Part shown: positions 1 through 4,837 of the stretch, piece by piece
How positions within the stretch are numbered: position 1 is the first letter of the stretch
How the letters are laid out: the number at the start of each line of letters is the position of its first letter
Origin: Cyanobacteria bacterium UBA1221
Lineage (GTDB): Bacteria; Cyanobacteriota; Vampirovibrionia; Gastranaerophilales; Gastranaerophilaceae
DNA length: 7,241 nucleotides
NCBI GenBank assembly: GCA_002309425.1
Contig: DBXD01000063.1
Coordinates: 1-7,241, forward strand
Direction of reading: 5' to 3'
Notes under the pieces: model-generated
Databases searched by the model: none
The model's input: only the letters and a program-made list of their open reading frames with translations
Told to the model about the DNA's origin: nothing
Made by a program: the position numbers and the translations under genes

Positions 1-912
1 CTGGGTTATTCTATTCAGATGATTCAGGATGAATTAGGCGTGTCCCGCAGAACCGCTATGCGCATTAAAGATATTATTTCCGATGTTTTTGAAGTGGAGG
101 AAGTCCCGAATCCTGATTCAAGAATAAAAAAGTGGAGATTAAAACGGGGAACACTGGACAGGATTACTGCTTTTAGCGCTGATGAGATTGCAACGCTTGA
201 AGATTGCCAATCATATATGAAAAGCCAAAACTATACAAACAGATGTGACCTGCTTCCCGGTATTATACAAAAAATGAAAATCACAACAAATTCAATGGCA
301 ATAAATGATGATGTTTCTGATTTGTTGGAGGTTCAGGGGTATGCTGTGCATCAGGCACCAAAAATTAAACTTGACCCTCAAACAATGGCAAAAATTTCGG
401 AAGCGCTTTTGGCTCAAAAATATCTGACATTTAGGTACAAAAATAAAAAGGGTGAAGAAAAACTGAGAAAAGTCGCACCTTATGCAGTTATTTATAGTGA
501 ATACACCTATCTTGTTGCAAAAGATGAAAACGAAGATATTTATAAGCACTTCCTATTATATAAAATGCAAAATACGAGGGTTACAAACGAATATTTTGAT
601 AAAGACGAAACTTTTGATTTGCAGGAACACCTCTCAAAAGCGTTCGGTGCTTTTCAGGACAGAGAGCCTATGAAAATAAAACTATTGTTTTCAGAAAAGG
701 TGAAAGATATTATTGAAAACTACAGTCTGCACCCGAATCAGAAAATTATACCGAATGACGACGGCACAACAACAGTAACCTTTGAAGCCGGCGGTGCTTA
801 TGAAATTTGCTGGTTCCTTTTCCGCTGGGGAAAAGATGTTCAAATCCTTGAGCCACAGGAGTTGAAAGATACTTATAAAAACCTCCTGAGAGAAGTTTTG
901 GAACAGATGTAA
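1..912 (+). CDS. WYL-domain transcriptional regulator, 5' end cut off by the window
   Basis: The frame is open from base 1 and ends at TAA 910-912 (a second TAA follows), giving 303 visible residues. The ATG at 19 is internal, because residues 1-30 already form the second half of a DeoR/HTH_11-type helix-turn-helix (I-Q-D-E-L-G-V-S-R-R-T-A). A WYL domain spans about 120-200; its core strand reads Y-T-Y-L-V-A at about 168-173, so the Trp of the namesake motif is replaced while Tyr-Leu-Val-Ala is kept. Residues about 222-300 match a WCX-type C-terminal domain, with W-F-L-F-R-W-G followed by V-Q-I-L-E-P. Family knowledge: WYL proteins are DNA-binding regulators thought to sense nucleic acid or nucleotide ligands, and several (BrxR, CapW) control defence loci. 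The ligand and targets here are unknown. It could regulate the palindromic sites found downstream, which is inference only. Confidence 0.9.
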   Translation: MGYSIQMIQDELGVSRRTAMRIKDIISDVFEVEEVPNPDSRIKKWRLKRGTLDRITAFSADEIATLEDCQSYMKSQNYTNRCDLLPGIIQKMKITTNSMAINDDVSDLLEVQGYAVHQAPKIKLDPQTMAKISEALLAQKYLTFRYKNKKGEEKLRKVAPYAVIYSEYTYLVAKDENEDIYKHFLLYKMQNTRVTNEYFDKDETFDLQEHLSKAFGAFQDREPMKIKLLFSEKVKDIIENYSLHPNQKIIPNDDGTTTVTFEAGGAYEICWFLFRWGKDVQILEPQELKDTYKNLLREVLEQM

Positions 913-953
913 TAACCTTTTAAAATAAAAAATATTTAATTTAACCTTAACTG

Positions 954-985
954 TGTCCATTTTTGACACAATAGGGTTTTACTAT
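954..985 (+). promoter_or_regulatory. Promoter/operator copy 1: TGTC-N7-GACA-N11-TACTAT
   Basis: An inverted repeat TGTC (954-957), seven bases, GACA (965-968) is extended by two more pairs to TGTGTC...GACACA. Eleven bases later comes TACTAT (980-985), which would place a start near 992 and leave a 35-base leader before the ATG at 1027. The repeat contains a perfect TTGACA (963-968). With the classical 17-base spacer that box would pair with GAGAAT (986-991), so a normal housekeeping promoter is the competing reading. The same layout recurs at 1320 and 3403. Confidence 0.6.
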
Positions 986-1012
986 GAGAATGTAAAGAGT
1001 TTAAGAACAGCA

Positions 1013-1018
1013 AAGGAG
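1013..1018 (+). promoter_or_regulatory. Shine-Dalgarno AAGGAG pointing to the ATG at 1027
   Basis: AAGGAG lies eight bases before ATG 1027-1029, an ideal spacing. The later in-frame ATG at 1096 has no such sequence in front of it. This argues that translation was built to start at 1027, although the frame is stopped at its third codon. Confidence 0.75.
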
Positions 1019-1026
1019 TAAAAATT

Positions 1027-1311
1027 ATGGCATAACATTCTCAAATCAGAGCAGAACAAAGATACGGACTCAGCGAATTTAATCCGCTGAAAGTTATGAA
1101 AGAAATCATGGCTGACAGATGTGTTCAGGTCAGCGAAAGTTTTGAAAAGTTTTCAAGAATTTTTTATGTCAGATATAACAACAGATACTTAAAAGTCGTA
1201 ACCGACTACAATGTATCTTTTGTAAAAACGGTGCTGCCTGATGCAAACGATTTTAATGTCCTTGAAAAACTGATTAATAAACTTTCAAACCCGTTGCCGG
1301 CAGCAGCATAA
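1027..1311 (+). pseudogene. Small RelE/BrnT-like (toxin-like) ORF interrupted by TAA at codon 3
   Basis: ATG-GCA-TAA at 1027-1035 is followed in the same frame by 91 open codons ending at TAA 1309-1311. The segment just after the stop (H-S-Q-I-R-A-E-Q-R-Y-G-L) and the end (Y-V-R-Y...L-K-V-V-T-D...V-K-T-V-L-P) resemble, from memory, small phage and toxin-type proteins of the RelE/BrnT/DUF4258 kind. Those proteins open with His and Arg-rich residues and close with VVYD...IVTVLP. The conserved-looking His would be codon 4, so the reading from ATG 1096 (71 residues) loses the part that looks most meaningful and has no Shine-Dalgarno. A single C-to-T change from CAA (Gln) explains the stop. Alternatives are a short protein from 1096, reinitiation after the two-codon ORF, or a sequencing error. 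No partner antitoxin is recognised beside it. It has its own promoter copy upstream, so it is probably not co-transcribed with the WYL gene. Confidence 0.55.
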
Positions 1312-1319
1312 AACTTGTA

Positions 1320-1351
1320 TGTCCTATTTTGACATATACATAGTTTAAAAT
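1320..1351 (+). promoter_or_regulatory. Promoter/operator copy 2: TGTC-N7-GACA-N11-TAAAAT, driving the riboswitch unit
   Basis: TGTC (1320-1323), seven bases, GACA (1331-1334) is extended to TATGTC...GACATA. It is followed after eleven bases by TAAAAT (1346-1351). A start seven bases further on is 1358, exactly where the riboswitch P1 helix begins. The competing sigma-70 reading uses TTGACA 1329-1334 with AAAAAT 1352-1357. That predicts a start at about 1364 and would remove the 5' strand of P1 (1359-1363), so the eleven-base reading fits better here. Confidence 0.65.
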
Positions 1352-1357
1352 AAAAAT

Positions 1358-1438
1358 ACTCATAAAGAGTGTACGAGGGACAAGCCCGTTGACTACACAG
1401 CAACCATTTAAGTTTGGTGCTAAAGCTTGGATGATGAG
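1358..1438 (+). promoter_or_regulatory. S-box (SAM-I family) riboswitch aptamer, compact form
   Basis: The order of conserved blocks is diagnostic: AAAGAG (1364-1369), GAGGGAC (1375-1381), GCCC (1384-1387), TGA (1390-1392), CAGCAACC (1398-1405), GGTGCTAAA (1416-1424). Helix P1 pairs CTCAT (1359-1363) with ATGAG (1434-1438). P2 pairs GTGTA (1369-1373) with TACAC (1394-1398), then a kink-turn-like GA/TGA and GGG (1377-1379) with CCC (1385-1387). P3 is ACCA...TGGT around a short loop. At about 81 bases it is shorter than the usual S-box because no P4 hairpin is visible after GCTAA. The P3 loop TTTAAG (1407-1412) could pair, with two wobbles, to CTTGGA (1426-1431), as in SAM-IV-like relatives. 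Known role: S-adenosylmethionine binding stabilises P1 and allows termination. The exact class (SAM-I or SAM-I/IV variant) is open. Confidence 0.92.
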
Positions 1439-1475
1439 AAAATATAAAAAGGCTCATCATCAACGATGAGCCTTT
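1430..1475 (+). terminator. Riboswitch expression platform: antiterminator versus rho-independent terminator
   Basis: The terminator is AAAGGCTCATC (1448-1458), a six-base loop, and GATGAGCCTTT (1465-1475), an eleven-pair perfect stem followed by a modest T-rich run. GATGATGAG (1430-1438), which holds the 3' strand of P1, is also perfectly complementary over nine bases to CTCATCATC (1453-1461), the 5' terminator arm. The two structures exclude each other. With SAM bound, P1 holds 1434-1438 and the terminator forms; without SAM the antiterminator forms and the genes at 1529 and beyond are read. This is the standard OFF-switch logic of S-boxes. Confidence 0.88.
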
Positions 1476-1528
1476 AACTTTGTCGCCTTTATGAGAAAAG
1501 TACACAAAATAACGAAAGGAGGCAAAAG

Positions 1529-1966
1529 ATGCCTAAATTCATTTCAAAGAGCGAGTTGGACTCTCAAAAATCCGACAACAAACAAACTCACAATGTGGGT
1601 GAAATTTACCCTCAAATCTTTTCGACTGACAATGAACGTGATTTTAAAGAGGGTATGCAAATGGAGGCCGGAAATATCTGGCTCGGCGGATATACGCTGG
1701 ACAGTAACCTTTTTCCAAAAGAAAAATGCCCTATTTGCGGGAAAGAAGAAGTTTTAATCCCTTATAAATCAATAGGTTCCGTTCTTTCAGGATGCCATAC
1801 GATTCAATTCCGTTGTTTAAATTGCCACGAAAGATTTGTAACAAATGACCATATTGAATATTTCAGACGGATTTACAGGTATATACAGAGTCACCGTCAG
1901 GAATTTAAACCGGAGCAAAAACTTAATAACTGCACATTAGTACCGGCAGATGCAGAATTTTTATGA
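1529..1966 (+). CDS. Unrecognised zinc-ribbon protein under SAM riboswitch control
   Basis: A 145-residue protein with a very strong Shine-Dalgarno, AAAGGAGG at 1515-1522, six bases before ATG 1529. Residues 1-60 are polar and probably flexible. Residues 67-99 form a four-cysteine zinc ribbon: C67-P-I-C70, a 25-residue gap, and C96-L-N-C99, with G71 after the first pair as in many rubredoxin-like knuckles. The tail from about 105 is basic and aromatic (F-R-R-I-Y-R-Y-I). It has no signal peptide or membrane segment, so it should be cytoplasmic. It matches no family I can name; a nucleic-acid-binding or protein-docking role is only a general expectation for zinc ribbons. It is the first gene after the riboswitch and has no resemblance to methionine biosynthesis, transport or SAM synthetase genes, which are the usual clients. 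The DUF2130 gene follows 77 bases later with no terminator between. Confidence 0.85.
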   Translation: MPKFISKSELDSQKSDNKQTHNVGEIYPQIFSTDNERDFKEGMQMEAGNIWLGGYTLDSNLFPKEKCPICGKEEVLIPYKSIGSVLSGCHTIQFRCLNCHERFVTNDHIEYFRRIYRYIQSHRQEFKPEQKLNNCTLVPADAEFL

Positions 1967-1989
1967 CAAATTATTCATAATTTGGCTTT

Positions 1990-2017
1990 TTGGTACAGAT
2001 ATATTTTAAAATAGAAT
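1990..2017 (+). promoter_or_regulatory. Weak possible promoter before the DUF2130 gene
   Basis: TTGGTA (1990-1995), a sixteen-base spacer and TAGAAT (2012-2017) match the sigma-70 consensus at four and five of six positions. It lacks the TGTC-N7-GACA element of the three other promoters. In such AT-rich DNA this could be chance, so the gene at 2044 may depend mainly on read-through from the riboswitch promoter. Confidence 0.3.
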
Positions 2018-2043
2018 AATTAAAACTATGAAAGGAACACAAT

Positions 2044-3360
2044 ATGGTAAAACATACAATTGAATGTCCTAAATGCCATGAGGTATTTCAGGTTGATGAA
2101 GCAGGGTATGCTGCTATCGTAAAACAAGTCAGAGATGAAGAGTTCAGCAAAGAACTCAAAGACAGAGAAGCTCAGTTTGAAAAGGATAAAAAAAGCGCAC
2201 TTCAGGTTGTGAAACTTGAAGCTGAAAAAGATTATAACGACAAATTGAGTGAAAAAGAAAAAGAAATTGCTGATTTAAAAGCAAAACTTGAAACTGAAAA
2301 ATTATCCAAAGATTCTGCGGTAAAAGAAACCGAAGCGGAAAAGGATAAAAAAATAGCCGAACTTCAGAATAAATTGGATTCTTTCAGCAAAGACAAGCAA
2401 ATTGAAATTAATGAGATTATAAGCAAAAAGGATGCTGAAATTGTCAAAAAGGATAACGAACTTCTTAAACTCAAAGGCGAAAAAGATTTGGGCGAAAAAG
2501 AATTTCAGATAAAAGCGCAAAACTTGAAAGAAAAATATGAAATCCAATTGCAGTGTAAAGACGAAGAAATTGCCCGCTATAAGGATTTTAAGGCGAAATT
2601 ATCAACAAAAATGCTCGGTGAAACTTTAGAGCAGCATTGCGAAATATCCTTTAATCAACTTCGTCCGACAGGCTTCAACGGTGCATATTTTGAAAAAGAT
2701 AATGATGCAAAAACAGGCAGCAAAGGGGATTATATCTTCAGAGATTATGACCCTGACGGCAATGAATATATTTCAATAATGTTTGAGATGAAAAATGAAG
2801 CTGATACTACTTCGACCAAAAAGAAAAACGAAGATTTCTTCCGGGAACTGGACAAAGACCGCAATGAAAAGAAATGCGAGTATGCGGTACTTGTATCAAT
2901 GTTAGAACCGGAAAGTGAACTTTATAACAACGGAATTGTTGATGTATCGCATAAATACGAAAAGATGTATGTTGTACGACCTCAATTTTTTATCCCGATA
3001 ATTACACTTTTGAGGAATGCAGCAACAAATTCAATTCAGTATAAAAAAGAGCTGGCTGTGATACGTACTCAAAATCTTGATGTTGCAAGATTTGAAGATG
3101 CTCTTTATGATTTCAAAGATAAATTTGCAAAGAATTATGAGCTCGCCAGCCGTCGTTTTAAAGAAGCGATAGATGAAATAGACAAAACCATTTTGCACCT
3201 GGAAAAGACAAAAAAGGCTTTGCTTTCATCTGAAAATAATTTACGACTTGCAAATGACAAAGCGGAAGATTTGTCTATCAAACAGCTCACAAAAAACAGT
3301 CCGTCGGTTCTGGCTCAATTTGAAGAGGCAAAAAATAAAAAGAAAAAACAGATAAAATAA
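2044..3360 (+). CDS. DUF2130 family protein: coiled coil plus PD-(D/E)XK nuclease-like domain
   Basis: 438 residues, complete, with AAAGGA (2031-2036) seven bases before ATG 2044. The N-terminus carries a single zinc-knuckle-like pair C8-P-K-C11. Residues about 25-185 are a long, Lys/Glu-rich coiled coil. The conserved DUF2130 domain starts at about 186 (M-L-G-E-T-L-E-Q-H-C) and contains a PD-(D/E)XK-like core, with G-D-Y at D229 and F-E-M-K at E248-x-K250, preceded by Glu193/Glu196. A second helical, coiled region covers about 335-410, and the end (L-T-K-N-S-P) is typical of the family. Family knowledge: DUF2130 proteins are common, uncharacterised, predicted nucleases of the restriction-endonuclease fold. 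The intact E-x-K suggests it could be active. It lies downstream of the zinc-ribbon gene and is closed by the terminator at 3369. The substrate is unknown. Confidence 0.93.
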   Translation: MVKHTIECPKCHEVFQVDEAGYAAIVKQVRDEEFSKELKDREAQFEKDKKSALQVVKLEAEKDYNDKLSEKEKEIADLKAKLETEKLSKDSAVKETEAEKDKKIAELQNKLDSFSKDKQIEINEIISKKDAEIVKKDNELLKLKGEKDLGEKEFQIKAQNLKEKYEIQLQCKDEEIARYKDFKAKLSTKMLGETLEQHCEISFNQLRPTGFNGAYFEKDNDAKTGSKGDYIFRDYDPDGNEYISIMFEMKNEADTTSTKKKNEDFFRELDKDRNEKKCEYAVLVSMLEPESELYNNGIVDVSHKYEKMYVVRPQFFIPIITLLRNAATNSIQYKKELAVIRTQNLDVARFEDALYDFKDKFAKNYELASRRFKEAIDEIDKTILHLEKTKKALLSSENNLRLANDKAEDLSIKQLTKNSPSVLAQFEEAKNKKKKQIK

Positions 3361-3368
3361 TAATTTCC

Positions 3369-3399
3369 AAAAAGCCTCTGATTCTTCAGGGGCTTTTTT
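3369..3399 (+). terminator. Rho-independent terminator after the DUF2130 gene
   Basis: AAAAAGCCTCTGA (3369-3381), loop TTCT, then TCAGGGGCTTTTT (3386-3398) form a 13-pair stem with one T-G wobble, ending in a run of six T (3394-3399). Its A-rich 5' side could make it work in both directions. The next promoter element begins only four bases after it. Confidence 0.9.
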
Positions 3400-3402
3400 A
3401 TA

Positions 3403-3434
3403 TGTCCGTATTTGACACACGGATAAAATATAAT
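3403..3434 (+). promoter_or_regulatory. Promoter/operator copy 3: TGTC-N7-GACA-N11-TATAAT
   Basis: TGTC (3403-3406), seven bases, GACA (3414-3417), eleven bases, then a perfect TATAAT (3429-3434). The predicted start, seven bases after the -10, is base 3441, which is the A of the downstream ATG, so the transcript may be leaderless. The competing reading, TTGACA 3412-3417 with AATAAT 3435-3440, would start transcription inside the gene at about 3447. Confidence 0.65.
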
Positions 3435-3440
3435 AATAAT

Positions 3441-4244
3441 ATGGATAACAAATTACAAAATTTATTAAACAGAGATGATTGTTACTTCATACACTATGCG
3501 AGTAGCGGCTTTTACGACGGTTCAGGTTCTGCTCCAAAAATTTCCTGTATTTTAATTTATAATCCCAAAAATGATAAAGGTTACAGATTTGACATTGCGG
3601 ACAATTTAGAAGGAAATTCAAAAGAGCAGGCAGAAAAATTAACTCTGGAAAAATTTAAGTCAGTATTTACCAAAATTCCAAATGTAAGTTTTATACATTG
3701 GAATATGACGGCAAAAGGCTTTGGTTTTAAGGCAATACAGGCAAGAGCAAAAGAAATGGGGGTTGAACTTCCTACTATACCTGAAGAAAACTTATTTGAT
3801 TTATCTTCTTATATTGGCTATATAGCAGGAAAAAATTTATCCGTTAAGCAAATCTTGTGGTTTAATTCGTTGTTATACGGTAATGATTTTTTAGACGGTA
3901 AAACTGAAGCCGAATACTTTGGCAAAGGTAAATATGAGGAAATCTACAACTCTGTTGAATTGAAGGTCAAGGGTTTTGCAGAAATCGTGAACCTGATAAA
4001 AGATAACAAACTTAAAACTGACCCGCCTTACCAAAATAATGACGGCTTAACTAAGGAAGAAAGGCATATGGAAGCTGTAAAGCGTTCTCAAATGCGGGAA
4101 CAAATGCTTCAGGATATTATGGAACACAACAGAAGAGTAATGGAAAAATCCGAATCGGAACGGGTTGAAGAAGACGCAATTTTATACTACAATTCGGAAC
4201 ACCCGATCCTGTCACTTTTTGCAAATTTGTTTGCGAACAGATAA
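3441..4244 (+). CDS. Uncharacterised protein with degenerate DnaQ/DEDD-exonuclease-like layout
   Basis: 267 residues from ATG 3441. An earlier in-frame ATG at 3402 would add 13 residues but sits inside the operator and upstream of the likely transcription start. Neither start has a usable Shine-Dalgarno. Segments run in the order of a DEDD exonuclease: an opening strand (about 14-40), then F-I-H-W-N-M-T-A-K-G-F-G-F-K-A-I (about 85-100) where such enzymes have HNxxFD, then N-L-F-D-L (about 118), and a helix Y-E-E-I-Y-N-S-V-E-L-K-V-K (about 165-180). The catalytic acids are not at the expected places, so an active nuclease is unlikely. The HWNM...GF.AI..R motif with a later S-V-E-L-K-V recalls, from memory, a family of hypothetical bacterial proteins. 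The C-terminus from about 200 is charged and coiled. It is probably transcribed together with the gene at 4264, 19 bases downstream. Confidence 0.82.
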   Translation: MDNKLQNLLNRDDCYFIHYASSGFYDGSGSAPKISCILIYNPKNDKGYRFDIADNLEGNSKEQAEKLTLEKFKSVFTKIPNVSFIHWNMTAKGFGFKAIQARAKEMGVELPTIPEENLFDLSSYIGYIAGKNLSVKQILWFNSLLYGNDFLDGKTEAEYFGKGKYEEIYNSVELKVKGFAEIVNLIKDNKLKTDPPYQNNDGLTKEERHMEAVKRSQMREQMLQDIMEHNRRVMEKSESERVEEDAILYYNSEHPILSLFANLFANR

Positions 4245-4263
4245 AATTTAAAGGAGTATGGAA

Positions 4264-4686
4264 ATGAAAAAATTTATTATTTCGGTGTTACTTGTATTTT
4301 TTTGTGCGGTTGCCACTTTTGCAACGGATATTAAATACGGTTATAACTCACACGGTCAGTATGTGCCGGTATCATACGGTTCAGACAGGATAAATTACGG
4401 CTATAATTCTCATGGAGAGTATGTACCAACTTCAATAGGCGGTAAACAAATTCAGTACGGATACAATTCACACGGAGATTATGTGCAAACGTCTGTCGGC
4501 GGTCAGCAAATCCGCTATGGTTACAACTCGCATGGAGAGTATGTCCCGACCTCTATTGGCGGTCAGCAGATTCAATACGGCTATAATTCTCACGGTAATT
4601 ATGCTCCGACTTCAATTGGCGGTCAGCAGGTTCATTATGGTTATAACAGCCGCGGAAAATATGTCCCGAGAAGTATCGGTTACTAA
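4264..4686 (+). CDS. Small secreted protein of six 20-residue YGYNSHG repeats
   Basis: 140 residues. The ATG at 4264 is chosen over 4258 because AAGGAG (4251-4256) is seven bases from 4264 but only one base from 4258. The first 20 residues are a signal peptide (two Lys, a hydrophobic core, then A-T-F-A), with likely cleavage before Thr21. There is no lipobox around its Cys. The whole mature protein is six tandem 20-residue units, with Y-G-Y-N-S-H-G starting at residues 25, 45, 65, 85, 105 and 125, and the consensus continuing x-Y-V-P-T-S-I-G-G-Q-Q-I-x. Alternating Tyr/Gly/Asn/Gln and regular Gly turns suggest stacked beta-hairpins. It has no anchor motif, so it is secreted, periplasmic or surface-held by other means. 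I recognise no named family. A structural, adhesive or self-assembling role is inference. Confidence 0.88.
   Translation: MKKFIISVLLVFFCAVATFATDIKYGYNSHGQYVPVSYGSDRINYGYNSHGEYVPTSIGGKQIQYGYNSHGDYVQTSVGGQQIRYGYNSHGEYVPTSIGGQQIQYGYNSHGNYAPTSIGGQQVHYGYNSRGKYVPRSIGY
4327..4683 (+). repeat. Six in-register 60-bp tandem repeats within the secreted protein gene
   Basis: Six units of exactly 60 bases begin at 4327, 4387, 4447, 4507, 4567 and 4627; the last lacks its final codon, which is the stop. Amino acids are far better conserved than bases: Tyr, Asn, Ser, His and Gly codons differ freely between units (for example TAC/TAT, TCA/TCT/TCG). That points to old duplications held by selection on the protein and not to a recent expansion. 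Units 2 to 5 are the most alike; the first and last are divergent caps. Confidence 0.93.
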
Positions 4687-4696
4687 AATAAAATGA

Positions 4697-4724
4697 AAAA
4701 ATTTTAAATAATTTGTAAATTTTT
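4697..4724 (+). terminator. Weak AT-only hairpin after the repeat protein gene
   Basis: AAAAATTT (4697-4704) and AAATTTTT (4717-4724) form an eight-pair stem with a twelve-base loop, ending in T residues. With no G-C pairs it would be a poor terminator and may be chance in such AT-rich DNA. Confidence 0.25.
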
Positions 4725-4785
4725 GTTAGTATTTCCGAAAAGGGATTAAAGTTTAGAACAAAATTGCCGTTATATCCATCGTGGG

Positions 4786-4799
4786 GGAATAATAATTCC
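4786..4799 (+). other. Small hairpin in the leader of the large gene
   Basis: GGAAT (4786-4790), loop AATA, ATTCC (4795-4799) form a five-pair stem, preceded by a run of five G (4783-4787). It lies about 40 bases before the ATG at 4838. No recognisable riboswitch and no copy of the TGTC-N7-GACA promoter occurs in the interval 4687-4837. Confidence 0.3.
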
Positions 4800-4837
4800 T
4801 TTATAGATACTAAGAATAATCGACCGGAGTTTTTAAA

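Noticed and set aside
1033..1035. Reassignment of TAA to glutamine in this organism
   Set aside because: TAA ends the genes at 912, 1311, 3360, 4244 and 4686, and no other gene carries an internal TAA, so a local mutation or error is simpler.
1096..1311. Taking ATG 1096 as the natural start of the small ORF
   Set aside because: No Shine-Dalgarno precedes it, and the similarity to RelE/BrnT-like proteins extends upstream to the codon just after the TAA. It remains possible as a secondary start.
1491..1757. Forward frame of 88 codons overlapping the zinc-ribbon gene
   Set aside because: It has no ribosome site at 1491. The AAAGGAGG site is placed for ATG 1529, whose product has a coherent four-cysteine motif.
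4327..4683. A CRISPR-like array
   Set aside because: The 60-bp units are contiguous coding repeats with no spacers and diverged codons.
4481..4696. Second forward frame of 71 codons over the 60-bp repeats
   Set aside because: Because the repeat length is a multiple of three, the other frames also stay open. The frame lacks a start signal, while the signal-peptide frame has one.
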